From positions 1 through 53,660 of the IMG/VR virus record IMGVR_UViG_3300025887_000028: a stretch of 53,660 nt of DNA; one strand, 5' to 3'. The notes under the pieces were generated by a model. It was not told the DNA's origin, did not search any database, and saw only the letters and a list, made by a program, of their open reading frames with translations. The DNA is from a virus. This document shows positions 37,493 to 45,204 of the stretch, in pieces. Every line of letters begins with the position of its first letter. Within the stretch, counting starts at the first letter, position 1. Both the position numbers and the translations under genes were made by a program.

Positions 37493-37530
37493 CATAATGT
37501 AACAAAGAGAGTGATAGCCATGAATGTCAA
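37464..37530. promoter_or_regulatory. 12-bp perfect inverted repeat linking -35 box and start codon
   Basis: TTGACATTCATG (37464-37475) and CATGAATGTCAA (37519-37530) are exact reverse complements 43 bp apart. One arm is the -35 box, the other covers the ATG of the 37520 gene. Confidence 0.6.
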
Positions 37531-37741
37531 TGTTAGCGGTAATGAACTTCTGAAAATCTTCAACGAGTGCGGTGTTCAAGGCTGGCCTGAGAAGAAAATG
37601 AAGTTCATTCGGCGTGATGTTCGTCAACTGCGGGACTGGTTCCACGATAATGTTATCACTGTTGAAGAAATGCAAAATATTAATGGTTTCGGCAAGAAGC
37701 GGCAGCAATATGTTTTAGAATTTATCAGTGTTTTTTGTTGA
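37520..37741 (+). CDS. Small helix-hairpin-helix protein
   Basis: The 73-residue protein MNVNVSGNELLKIF... has a C-terminal VEEMQNINGFGKKRQQYVLEF, a helix-hairpin-helix type non-specific DNA-binding motif (NGFGKKR turn). ATG 37520 follows AAAGAGAG at 8-9 nt; a GTG at 37511 is the alternative. It has its own promoter, and the inverted repeat across promoter and start could allow self-control. It stands between the glycosyltransferase and the DUF262-HNH nuclease. Its partner is unknown. Confidence 0.72.
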   Translation: MNVNVSGNELLKIFNECGVQGWPEKKMKFIRRDVRQLRDWFHDNVITVEEMQNINGFGKKRQQYVLEFISVFC

Positions 37742-37766
37742 CATACAGCGAATCATGTGCTATATG
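37738..37766 (+). promoter_or_regulatory. Sigma70-type promoter for the DUF262-HNH gene
   Basis: TTGACA-N17-TATATG ends 34 nt before ATG 37801. A 6-bp dyad GACATA/TATGTC overlaps both boxes. Confidence 0.68.
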
Positions 37767-37800
37767 TCTAGTGTGAAATGAAGAAAGTGAGTTATATACT

Positions 37801-39252
37801 ATGAAAAATATGCTAATCAATTCGAACTATCGCAAAATTGACGTTCCTATTCGTGAACTGCTTCTTCGCTACGGCGAGATTGATGTTCAGCCTGTAGGTC
37901 AACGACTAGATACAGAGCCTCAACTTGAGAAATCAAATGATCAATCAAAAGCACAAGGTATCATCAACTCAATTATGATGGGCGTTGACTTAGGTCAGAT
38001 CACAATTCACGAAAAAACTCCAGGCAGCTTTGCTTACGCTGATACTCCTCCTGTAATGGTCGATGGTCAGTGGCAGTTTGAACTGTTAGATCCAACCACC
38101 ACAGCTGGCAGCATGTTTGCTTATGAAAGCGTTGATGGTGGGCACCGTAAACGCTACATCTTCATGTATTTCAACAACAAATTTCGTTGGAATGGGATGT
38201 ACTATAGTGATCTTTCGCCAGAGCAAAAGAAAAAATTTCTTGAAACGAATCTTACATTTTGCATCTATTCAAACTTGTCTATCTATGAAACTGGTTACAT
38301 CTTCCGCTCTTTGAATGAGACTACCGATGTAAATCATCAAGAGATGTTGAACTCGTATGGAGATATTCCAATTGCGAATGCAATTCGTAACACTGTTCGC
38401 CCTGTTCGTGGTGTAAACAACAAAATACACTCTTTCTTTGAGTTTAGCCAAAAAGAAGGCAAAGCAAAGGTGTTCAACGCTATTGCGTTTGATAACAAGC
38501 GCCTTCGTCATGACGAAATGATTGCTCGTGTCTTTTATCGCTACTATGATGGTGGTGGCTTGGGTAAAGCTGATGATGTTGCACTTGAAGAGTTGTACGA
38601 GTCTGATTTGTCACAGAAAGAGGTGGACAAAATCTATGCGAGTGTAAAGAAACTGCTAAACTTTGTTGAAGAAATTTCAACTCAAATAAATCGTTCACTA
38701 GCCAAAAAGATGAACCAAACCGAGTTTAGCTTGTTCTCCCGTATCTGGCTGTATATGGAAGAAGAATTTGAAACTTTCAAAGTCAATGATTATGCAGAGT
38801 TTTATGAAGCTATCTCTACTGCTTATGCTCCATTCACTCTTCCTTATGATAGTCAACCAGCCGAACTTCGTCAGCCTTCTCCATGGGATGCGAACAAAAC
38901 ACGTGGTCAACAGTTCAAAGATGTTTTAGGTTATCACCGTGACCGTGAACCTATCTTTGAGTGCTTGATGTGGCTATTGAAAAGCGTTGATATGGCTTCT
39001 TTGGTAACTCTAAAGGATCCAAAGCGTATCTTTCCACGTGCGTGGCGTGAAGCAAAACTTATTGAACAAGGCTTCAAGTGTGCGATTTCAGGTGAACCAT
39101 TGACAATGGCTGATGCACATGGCGCACACAAAACAGCCCATGCTGAAGGTGGTCTGACTACATACGATAACTTGGCTATGGTTTCAGCTTATCACAATAA
39201 GCGCATGGGCAGCATGACTGTTGAGCAATACACTTCATTGGTAGCAGCATGA
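37801..39252 (+). CDS. DUF262 (GmrS/ParB-like) - HNH nuclease fusion
   Basis: In this 483-residue protein, the N-terminal half has DUF262 landmarks: GIINSIMMGVDLGQITIHEK, the D-G-G-H-R-K-R element comparable with the DGQQR of DUF262, then YIFRSLNETTDVNHQEMLNS. The C-terminus (about 410-480) is HNH-like: CAISGEPLTMADAHGAHKTA, TTYDNLAMVSAYHNKRMGS. DUF262 plus HNH/DUF1524 is the layout of GmrSD, BrxU and SspE nucleases, which sense modified DNA. Here it is phage-borne, with its own early promoter, beside a presumed DNA glycosyltransferase. Target unknown: unmodified host DNA, rival phage DNA, or a non-nuclease role. Confidence 0.75.
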   Translation: MKNMLINSNYRKIDVPIRELLLRYGEIDVQPVGQRLDTEPQLEKSNDQSKAQGIINSIMMGVDLGQITIHEKTPGSFAYADTPPVMVDGQWQFELLDPTTTAGSMFAYESVDGGHRKRYIFMYFNNKFRWNGMYYSDLSPEQKKKFLETNLTFCIYSNLSIYETGYIFRSLNETTDVNHQEMLNSYGDIPIANAIRNTVRPVRGVNNKIHSFFEFSQKEGKAKVFNAIAFDNKRLRHDEMIARVFYRYYDGGGLGKADDVALEELYESDLSQKEVDKIYASVKKLLNFVEEISTQINRSLAKKMNQTEFSLFSRIWLYMEEEFETFKVNDYAEFYEAISTAYAPFTLPYDSQPAELRQPSPWDANKTRGQQFKDVLGYHRDREPIFECLMWLLKSVDMASLVTLKDPKRIFPRAWREAKLIEQGFKCAISGEPLTMADAHGAHKTAHAEGGLTTYDNLAMVSAYHNKRMGSMTVEQYTSLVAA

Positions 39253-39893
39253 AGCCAAACCGTAAAGACTTCATATTTGATATGGAAACACTAGGGGCAA
39301 GGGTTAACTCTTGTCCTGTAGTGGATATGGCCTACACAACATTTGAGTGGGATCGTTTCATCGAAGACCCGTATTCGTTTCAGGAACTTGCAGCGAATGT
39401 GCAGACAGTCAAGCTATCGGTGAAAGATCAATTGGATAACTATGGTTGCAAGTTCACAAAAGAAGATGTTCAATGGTGGGAGAAGCTTCCAAAAGAGGCT
39501 CGTGACAAGCTAAAAATAACGCCAAACGACTTGACAGTTACTGAATTTTGTGATATTATACTTAAATATCTGAGAGAACAAGTCAATATTGATTACTGGT
39601 GGTCGAGAGGTAACACTTTCGATCCAGTTATTCTTGGTAGATTGATGGATGAAACTAACAATGAGTATCTATTTAAAGAGTATTTGAAGTTTTACAAAGT
39701 GAGAGATGTTCGTACCCACATTGATGCAAAGTTCAATTATACCACAAAAAATGGCTTTGTACCAGTACAAGATGATGAAAAGTGGTATAAATACTTTGTA
39801 GCACACGATAGTAGCCATGATGTGGCTGCGGACATAATGAGACTACAAGCCATTCATCGGGCTGAACATGATTTAGAGCAAGTGAGTATATAA
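39249..39893 (+). CDS. dexA: DexA-like 3'-5' exonuclease (DnaQ fold)
   Basis: The 214-residue protein (T4 DexA: 227) shows the DEDD exonuclease motifs: FDMETLG (Exo I, residues about 10-16), RGNTFDPVILGR (Exo II region) and HDSSHDVAADI (Exo III). DexA-type enzymes degrade single-stranded DNA from the 3' end. The start overlaps the DUF262-HNH stop (ATGA), so the two nucleases are made together. Confidence 0.85.
   Translation: MKPNRKDFIFDMETLGARVNSCPVVDMAYTTFEWDRFIEDPYSFQELAANVQTVKLSVKDQLDNYGCKFTKEDVQWWEKLPKEARDKLKITPNDLTVTEFCDIILKYLREQVNIDYWWSRGNTFDPVILGRLMDETNNEYLFKEYLKFYKVRDVRTHIDAKFNYTTKNGFVPVQDDEKWYKYFVAHDSSHDVAADIMRLQAIHRAEHDLEQVSI
39531..39559 (+). promoter_or_regulatory. Sigma70-type promoter inside dexA
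   Basis: TTGACA-N17-TATTAT with TG one base before the -10, inside dexA, about 335 bp before the diphosphohydrolase-like gene. Functional status uncertain. Confidence 0.45.
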
Positions 39894-40321
39894 TGGGTAA
39901 AAAAACTAAGCATCCAGCATCTGAGACTGGAGCAATGCGAGAAGCATTGGGTGTGCCTTATTTCCGACAAGTTCCTCTTGAAGCTGTGGCTGCTGGCGCT
40001 GTATCTTTGGAGTATGGCGCACTCAAGTATGCACATCGCAATTGGGAAAGGGGTCTTCCTTGGCAGCAAATGATCGACAGTCTCAAGCGTCATATTGACG
40101 ACTTCGAGCGCGGGCATGACTACGACAGTGGACCAGACGGTTCTGACCTTCATCAAGTTTGTATGATTATGGCATCTGCTATGATGTTATCTGCGTCAGT
40201 AATTCGAGGCGTAGGTGAAGATGATCGTATGCCTGCCACTGGAGAAGATGCGTTGTCTGCAAAACAATGTGCAAAATGGATGAAAGAACAACTTGATAAT
40301 TCTAGATTGAAGGGTAGTTAA
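39893..40321 (+). CDS. dATP/dGTP diphosphohydrolase-like protein (MazG-type)
   Basis: The 142-residue protein has the core AAGAVSLEYGALKYAHRNWE followed by SLKRHIDDFERGHDYD and SDLHQVCMIMASAMML. This is the pattern of the helical MazG-type domain annotated in phages as dATP/dGTP diphosphohydrolase (N-terminal, DUF5664-like). Such enzymes hydrolyse purine dNTPs and can shape nucleotide pools for base-modified DNA. The start overlaps dexA (TAATG) and the end overlaps the next glycosyltransferase (TAATG). Substrate choice is not readable from sequence. Confidence 0.75.
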   Translation: MGKKTKHPASETGAMREALGVPYFRQVPLEAVAAGAVSLEYGALKYAHRNWERGLPWQQMIDSLKRHIDDFERGHDYDSGPDGSDLHQVCMIMASAMMLSASVIRGVGEDDRMPATGEDALSAKQCAKWMKEQLDNSRLKGS

Positions 40322-41235
40322 TGGATATTGAAATTAGAACAAGCGATTTACAAGATAAGAAGCTGTTCATAGCCACGCCAATGTATGGTGGGCAATGTGC
40401 AGGTATGTTTACAAAAGCGACGAACGATTTAGCTATGGCGTGTACGCGTCATGGCATTGATGTGCGTTTCTACTATCTATTTAATGAAAGTTTGATCACA
40501 CGGGCTCGCAACTACTGTGTTGATGAATTTTTACGATCTGACTGTACACATCTACTTTTTATCGATTCGGATATCGGATTTGATTATAAAGACGTGTTAA
40601 CATTGTTGCATCTTACTGGTACAGATGACTACGATGTTATGACTGGACCTTATCCTAAGAAGACAATTTCGTGGGAGAAAGTTGCTAAAGCTGCCGAGCA
40701 AGGCTTTGCTGACGAGAATCCATTCATGCTGGAGCACTTTGTTGGTGACTATGTTTTCAATCCTGCTGAGGGTATAAAGTCGTTTAAGATCGACGAGCCT
40801 GTTGAAATTCGAGAAGGCGGTACAGGCTTTATGATGATTACCCGTAAAGTATTTGAAAAATATGAAGAGTCATATCCAGACCTCAAATACAAACCCGATC
40901 ATGTACGCACTGAAAATTTCGACGGTACTCGCGAGATCATGGCGTATTTTGACACTATTATTGATCCAGATACAAGACGTTATCTTTCAGAGGACTATAT
41001 GTTTTCGTATAACGTCCGAAAGATGGGTATGAATATTTGGATGTGTCCATGGATGAAGTTGAAGCATGTTGGTTCATACATCTTCGGAGGATCAATTAGC
41101 GCAATGGCAGCTATTAAAGCATCACCAACTGCATCAAAAGAATCTAACAAAAAACATTACTTGCAATCACCTAAAAAAGATGATACAATCAACAGACAGC
41201 AACGTAGGGCTGCAAAGACAAAGAAGGATACTTAA
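40321..41235 (+). CDS. GT-A-type glycosyltransferase
   Basis: This 304-residue protein begins KKLFIATPMYGGQCAG, then ESLITRARNYCVDEFL and a DxD metal motif in HLLFIDSDIGF (about 78-88). GGTGFMMITRKVFEKY and a later RRYLSEDYMFSYNVRKMG with an acidic catalytic-type residue follow. These are features of GT-A (GT2-like) glycosyltransferases. The C-terminal 50 residues are basic and Ser/Lys rich, possibly a DNA- or capsid-contacting tail. It is coupled to the diphosphohydrolase-like gene. DNA or virion protein could be the acceptor. Confidence 0.8.
   Translation: MDIEIRTSDLQDKKLFIATPMYGGQCAGMFTKATNDLAMACTRHGIDVRFYYLFNESLITRARNYCVDEFLRSDCTHLLFIDSDIGFDYKDVLTLLHLTGTDDYDVMTGPYPKKTISWEKVAKAAEQGFADENPFMLEHFVGDYVFNPAEGIKSFKIDEPVEIREGGTGFMMITRKVFEKYEESYPDLKYKPDHVRTENFDGTREIMAYFDTIIDPDTRRYLSEDYMFSYNVRKMGMNIWMCPWMKLKHVGSYIFGGSISAMAAIKASPTASKESNKKHYLQSPKKDDTINRQQRRAAKTKKDT
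41161..41189 (+). promoter_or_regulatory. Extended -10 promoter for gene 45
   Basis: TTGCAA-N17-TACAAT with TG before the -10, inside the end of the glycosyltransferase gene, 48 nt upstream of the sliding clamp ATG. Confidence 0.62.
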
Positions 41236-41237
41236 TA

Positions 41238-41888
41238 ATGAAATTTAGTGACGATACAGTCTCTATCTTGAAGAATTTCTCTGGCATTAACCAGGGTCTA
41301 CTATTCAAGCCAGGTAACACTCTGACAACTATTTCCCCGCAACAAACAGTAATGGCAAGCGCCACTATCTCTGAAACTCTTGATGGACGCGCAGCAGTGT
41401 ACGATCTTTCGCGTTTTCTGTCAACAGTATCACTATTCAATGATAGCGTTGATGTAAAGTTTGGATCTGAGAAGTTTGAGATTCGAGATGATCGCCGTAA
41501 GGTATCATATGTCTACGCGGCTGAAAACATGATTGTTACTCCACCAGAAAAGCAAATGAAATTGCCTAATGCTGATGTTACAGTTGATATCAAATGGATT
41601 GACATTGAAAGTGCTATCAGAGGCGCAGGTGTTCTACAGGTGAGTGATATTGCATTCACAGGCGCCAATGGTAAAATTCTATTGCGGGCTGTTGACTCTA
41701 AAAATTCGACATCAGATACATATGATATCGAAATTTCTGACTATGATGGAGAAGACTTTGAGATGACGATCAAAGTTGATAACCTTAAACTATTGCCAGC
41801 AGATTATACTGTTTCGCTTTCAAAGGCTGGCATCTCACATTTCAAATCGACCAATGTTCAATATTGGATCGCAGTTCAAGCTAACTAA
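41238..41888 (+). CDS. gp45: Sliding clamp gp45
   Basis: The trimeric processivity clamp is 216 residues (T4: 228). Recognisable parts are MKFSDDTVSILKNFSGINQG, AVYDLSRFLSTVSLF and DIAFTGANGKILLRAVDSKN. It tethers gp43 to DNA and also activates late transcription with gp55. The gene begins the clamp/clamp-loader/regA cluster, in the usual T4 order 45-44-62-regA, and has its own promoter at 41161. Confidence 0.95.
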   Translation: MKFSDDTVSILKNFSGINQGLLFKPGNTLTTISPQQTVMASATISETLDGRAAVYDLSRFLSTVSLFNDSVDVKFGSEKFEIRDDRRKVSYVYAAENMIVTPPEKQMKLPNADVTVDIKWIDIESAIRGAGVLQVSDIAFTGANGKILLRAVDSKNSTSDTYDIEISDYDGEDFEMTIKVDNLKLLPADYTVSLSKAGISHFKSTNVQYWIAVQAN

Positions 41889-41897
41889 GGAGATATA

Positions 41898-42134
41898 ATG
41901 GCTGATCAGGAACAAGAAGTCCCTAAAGAGGGTACACAATTGCAGATCGTTGATCTACAAGCGCTACTGCAAGTCGTTGATGTGCTTTCATCACGAGGTG
42001 CAGTTAAACCAGAGGAAATGAGTGCAGTTGGTGCTATTCGCGATAAACTTGCAACATTTCTATCAGAAGTGCCGGCAGCAGCCGCAAATGAAACAGAAGG
42101 CACTGACGAAGACGCTACCGAAGCAGAAGCTTAA
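41898..42134 (+). CDS. Small acidic protein between genes 45 and 44
   Basis: This 78-residue protein has a hydrophobic helical core (LQIVDLQALLQVVDVLSSRG) and an Ala/Glu-rich acidic tail. AAGGAG precedes the ATG. It occupies a spot where marine T4-like phages often carry a small protein. Function unknown; a clamp-associated role is possible by position only. Confidence 0.7.
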   Translation: MADQEQEVPKEGTQLQIVDLQALLQVVDVLSSRGAVKPEEMSAVGAIRDKLATFLSEVPAAAANETEGTDEDATEAEA

Positions 42135-42138
42135 TGTG

Positions 42139-42158
42139 GAGGGGGTGAAAGCCCCCTC
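42139..42158 (+). terminator. GC-rich hairpin after gene 45 unit
   Basis: GAGGGGG and CCCCCTC form a 7-bp stem with a 6-nt loop. The following bases (TCATAACAATATT) are not a clean T tract, so it is probably an attenuator or RNA-stability element lowering expression of the clamp loader relative to the clamp. Confidence 0.55.
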
Positions 42159-42188
42159 TCATAACAATATTATATAATGGAGACTAAT

Positions 42189-43142
42189 ATGGTCAATGAT
42201 GTAAATGATTTTCTATGGGTTCAGAAGCACCGCCCGCAAACTGTTGCCGACACTATTCTACCTGAAAATTTGAAAAAGACGTTTCAGCAATTTGTCGATC
42301 AAGCCAACGTTCCCAATCTAATTCTTTCTGGTAGTGCTGGTGTTGGCAAAACAACTGTTGCCAAAGCAATGCTTGAAGAGATTGGTGCAAACTATATCGT
42401 AATCAACGGCTCTATGGAAGGGCGTAAGATCGATACACTGCGTAATCAAATCGCACAGTTTGCGTCTACTGTTTCTTTTCAAGGTGGGCGTAAATATGTT
42501 ATTCTTGACGAGGCCGATTATCTTAACACTGACTCTGTGCAACCAGCTCTTCGCAACTTCATGGAAGAATTTTCAAGTAACTGTGGCTTCATCTTGACAT
42601 GTAACTTCCGCAATCGTATCATCGAACCTTTGCAGTCCCGTTGTTCCGTTATTGAATTTAGAATTACAAAAGAAGATAAGGCGACTATTGCTTCACAGTT
42701 CTTCAAGCGTGTCATCAGCATTCTAGATGAAGAGGGTGTCGAGTATTCGAAAAAAGCTGTTGCAGAAGTTATTCAGACGTATTTTCCTGACTGGCGCAGA
42801 GTTTTAAACGAATTGCAGCGATATTCTGCCACTGGTCGTATTGATGAAGGTGTACTCGCAAATAAGACAAGCGATAACATGAACAAGTTGATCAAGCTTA
42901 TGAAAGAGAAAAATTTCACCGAGATTCGTAAATGGGTGTCTGAAAACTCTGATATTGATAGCGCGGTGCTATATCGACAATTGTACGACATTCTACCCGA
43001 AAAGCTTGGTAGCGCACCAAGTATTGCAGACGCCATTATCATTCTTGCTGAGTATCAGTATAAAGAGGCATTTGTTGCAAACTCTGAAATCAATCGTGTC
43101 GCTGCTCTTGCTACGCTTATGGTCGAGGCTCAGTGGAAATGA
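42189..43142 (+). CDS. gp44: Clamp loader ATPase subunit gp44
   Basis: The AAA+ clamp loader is 317 residues from the chosen start (T4: 319). WVQKHRPQTVADTILP lies near the N-terminus, with Walker A SGSAGVGKTT (about 47-56), Walker B YVILDEADYL and the sensor-like LTCNFRNRIIEPLQSRC with an arginine finger. ATG 42189 is preferred over 42177, because the GGAGA between them is the ribosome site for the second. It loads gp45 with gp62. Confidence 0.95.
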   Translation: MVNDVNDFLWVQKHRPQTVADTILPENLKKTFQQFVDQANVPNLILSGSAGVGKTTVAKAMLEEIGANYIVINGSMEGRKIDTLRNQIAQFASTVSFQGGRKYVILDEADYLNTDSVQPALRNFMEEFSSNCGFILTCNFRNRIIEPLQSRCSVIEFRITKEDKATIASQFFKRVISILDEEGVEYSKKAVAEVIQTYFPDWRRVLNELQRYSATGRIDEGVLANKTSDNMNKLIKLMKEKNFTEIRKWVSENSDIDSAVLYRQLYDILPEKLGSAPSIADAIIILAEYQYKEAFVANSEINRVAALATLMVEAQWK

Positions 43143-43327
43143 TGGGGTTTTTCAAGAGAAAAAAGTACAAGTGTCTCGTATGTGAGAAGGGTGTTGGTGA
43201 AAGCTCTCCTATAGTTCGATATCGCTATGGTAATGGTGAAACTGGTGAAGCCAGACTTTGTAACAAATGTGCAAATAAATTCGATAAAGTCGAGTTGGAG
43301 GATAATGCAGATGGCTGGAGCGTTTGA
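43139..43327 (+). CDS. Small zinc-ribbon protein between genes 44 and 62
   Basis: The product is 61-62 residues with two CxxC knuckles, CLVCEKG near residue 13 and CNKCANKF near residue 42, spaced like a treble-clef or zinc ribbon, and with basic N-terminal residues. It starts at the ATGATG overlapping the gene 44 stop and overlaps gene 62 by 17 bp, so all three should be translated together. Probably a nucleic-acid or clamp-loader associated factor; no family named. Confidence 0.72.
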   Translation: MMGFFKRKKYKCLVCEKGVGESSPIVRYRYGNGETGEARLCNKCANKFDKVELEDNADGWSV

Positions 43328-43703
43328 TTATGTGAACAATATTCTCTATGGTAAAAAGCCAAACATGATGCGCGATACAGAAAATGATACGCTGGCTGAG
43401 GCTGGCTACGTTGCATGGCAGACTAATTTGGCATTGACTCTGCATCCCGACACAGTTTTGAACGCAAACCTCATGAATCAATATCATCAGCTAAACAATC
43501 GTGCTCAATACGAATTTTATAAATATAGCGTTAGACCTAATAAGCGCGGACGCGTTCCTTGGGTTAAATCGATTGATGATGAAGTGTTGGATATGATTTG
43601 TGAAACGTATTGCTGTAATCGTAATGTTGCGCGTGAATATCTTCCTTTGTTGTCTAATGAGCAATTAAAAACCATGAAAGAACAACAACAAAAGGGTGGT
43701 TAA
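43311..43703 (+). CDS. gp62: Clamp loader small subunit gp62
   Basis: The 130-residue protein MAGAFDYVNNILYGKKPNMM... is the short marine form of gp62 (T4: 187). It is identified by its place between 44 and regA and by the N-terminal FDYVNNILYGK pattern. GGAGG at 43297-43301 is 9 nt before ATG 43311 and only 3 nt before ATG 43305, so 43311 is taken. It stabilises the gp44 ring during clamp loading. Confidence 0.85.
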   Translation: MAGAFDYVNNILYGKKPNMMRDTENDTLAEAGYVAWQTNLALTLHPDTVLNANLMNQYHQLNNRAQYEFYKYSVRPNKRGRVPWVKSIDDEVLDMICETYCCNRNVAREYLPLLSNEQLKTMKEQQQKGG

Positions 43704-44104
43704 TGATGGAAGATATTTTTAAAGGATGTGGCGTTGAAATAGAGTTGCCGGATTCTGAAAGCTTTTTAAAGGTCAAGGAAACATTGACACGGATAGGTAT
43801 TGCCTCCCGTAAAGATAAAAAGCTATACCAGTCATGTCACATCTTGCACAAGCAGGGTAGATATGCTATACTACATTTCAAAGAGCTTTTTATGCTCGAC
43901 GGAAAAATCAATAATTTTACAGACGAAGATAAAGCGCGTAGGAATACAATTGTGAACCTTATCGAAGAGTGGGGTCTGATTGAAGCAGTTGATCCATCGC
44001 AAATTGAAGAACCTATTGCACCTTTGTCGCAGATTAAAGTTCTACCACATCGCGATAAAGGTGAATGGGAATTGGTAGCAAAATACAGTATTGGAAGAAA
44101 ATAA
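43703..44104 (+). CDS. regA: RegA translational repressor
   Basis: The 133-residue protein (T4: 122) carries the conserved FLKVKETLTRIGIASRKDKK, LYQSCHILHKQGRYAILHFK, and closing WELVAKYSIGRK. RegA binds start regions of early mRNAs and reduces their translation, including its own. The start is in TAATGATG, so either ATG 43703 or 43706 could be used. It follows gene 62 as in T4. Confidence 0.95.
   Translation: MMEDIFKGCGVEIELPDSESFLKVKETLTRIGIASRKDKKLYQSCHILHKQGRYAILHFKELFMLDGKINNFTDEDKARRNTIVNLIEEWGLIEAVDPSQIEEPIAPLSQIKVLPHRDKGEWELVAKYSIGRK
43844..43872 (+). promoter_or_regulatory. Candidate extended -10 promoter inside regA
   Basis: TTGCAC-N17-TATACT with TG before the -10, inside regA, about 235 bp before mazG. 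Confidence 0.4.
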
Positions 44105-44107
44105 AAT

Positions 44108-44662
44108 ATGACTCACTTTGATATGGTTCGTGAATTTATGGAAGCGTTCGGGCAAGAGGTAAAAACCTCTCCCGAGTTTCCGACTCAAGGGATTGCAGAT
44201 TTACGATATGAACTTATTGCAGAAGAAGTAAAAGAACTTCTAGAAGGTATGCTTAACTTCGATGTGGTTGAAATTGCAGACGCACTCACAGACATTTTGT
44301 ATGTTGCATATGGCGCTGGTCACGCGTTTGGTGTAGACCTACAGGATCTATGCACTGAAGAGTCTAATACAGAACCGTCTAGTTTTCAGAGTATTCTATC
44401 GGCTACTATGGGTGTAGGTATTTCGATCAGAGCCAAAAGCTTGAATGCAATACAATACACTCTAACTGATTTGATTGGAGCTGTATACAAAATGGGTGAG
44501 GATCGCGAAATTAATTTACATGCTTGCTTCACAGAGGTTCAACGATCTAACATGAGCAAGCTCGGTGAAGACGGTAAGCCCATTCGCCGGGAAGATGGTA
44601 AAATTTTGAAAGGTCCAAATTATTCTGAACCTAACTTGGAATTTGTGCGCAAAGTCGTATAA
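44108..44662 (+). CDS. mazG: MazG-like nucleotide pyrophosphohydrolase
   Basis: The 184-residue protein has the MazG/PRA-PH type core: LRYELIAEEVKELLEGML with the paired EExxEL metal ligands (about 36-46), then VEIADALTDILYVAYGAGHA with the D-x-x-x-D pair. A C-terminal extension has RSNMSKLGEDGKPIRREDGK. MazG-like phage enzymes cut nucleoside triphosphates to monophosphates. It is linked to the regA group and precedes the late hsp20 unit. Confidence 0.85.
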   Translation: MTHFDMVREFMEAFGQEVKTSPEFPTQGIADLRYELIAEEVKELLEGMLNFDVVEIADALTDILYVAYGAGHAFGVDLQDLCTEESNTEPSSFQSILSATMGVGISIRAKSLNAIQYTLTDLIGAVYKMGEDREINLHACFTEVQRSNMSKLGEDGKPIRREDGKILKGPNYSEPNLEFVRKVV

Positions 44663-44665
44663 ATA
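44658..44665 (+). promoter_or_regulatory. T4-type late promoter for hsp20
   Basis: TATAAATA overlaps the last codons of mazG, 56 nt before the hsp20 ATG. Confidence 0.8.
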
Positions 44666-44721
44666 AATGTGAGCGCCGTAATGGGCTCAAAAATCAATCT
44701 TGCTTAATAAGGAGATAACAA

Positions 44722-45180
44722 ATGACTACACGTAGATTCACTTCAGAAAATTTACTAAACGATCCGCTATTCATTGGTTTTGACGGTATTTTCAATAAAC
44801 TAACTCAACCAAATAAATCTGGCGCATCTAATTATCCACCATACAATCTAGTTAAAACAGGCGACTATACATATCTAATCGAACTTGCTGTTGCAGGATT
44901 CGATGAAGATGACTTCGATATTGAACTGCATAACGGTGTGCTATCTATTCGTGCGACTATTGATGGTACAGAAGATCAGGTCGACTATCTACATCGAGGT
45001 ATCGCAGCGCGAAGCTTTGAGCGCAAGTTCACTTTAGCAGATACTGTTGAAGTCGATGGTGTATCTTTACACCAAGGTATGCTCAATGTTAAACTTCGAA
45101 ATATCATTCCTGATGAAAAGAAGCCTAAGAAAATTCAGATTGAGACGCATCGTCTCAGTCAAGAGATGCTCACAGAGTAA
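44722..45180 (+). CDS. hsp20: Small heat-shock protein (Hsp20/IbpA-like)
   Basis: The 152-residue protein has an alpha-crystallin domain (about 38-135): YPPYNLVKTGDYTYLIELAV, AGFDEDDFDIELHNGVLSI, and the closing DGVSLHQGMLNVKLRNIIPD. It holds unfolding proteins without ATP. Hsp20 genes are common in marine T4-like phages. The gene forms a separate late unit with its own promoter and a strong terminator, so it may assist virion assembly or be packaged. Confidence 0.93.
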   Translation: MTTRRFTSENLLNDPLFIGFDGIFNKLTQPNKSGASNYPPYNLVKTGDYTYLIELAVAGFDEDDFDIELHNGVLSIRATIDGTEDQVDYLHRGIAARSFERKFTLADTVEVDGVSLHQGMLNVKLRNIIPDEKKPKKIQIETHRLSQEMLTE

Positions 45181-45204
45181 CGGGTGGTTCCGTAATGAAC
45201 CCGT

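Noticed and set aside
39786-39793. TATAAATA inside dexA
   Set aside because: It lies about 100 bp from the next start and in an early gene region; weak case for a late promoter.
43518-43525. TATAAATA inside gene 62
   Set aside because: It is in the middle of an early replication operon, about 180 bp before regA; probably coincidental.
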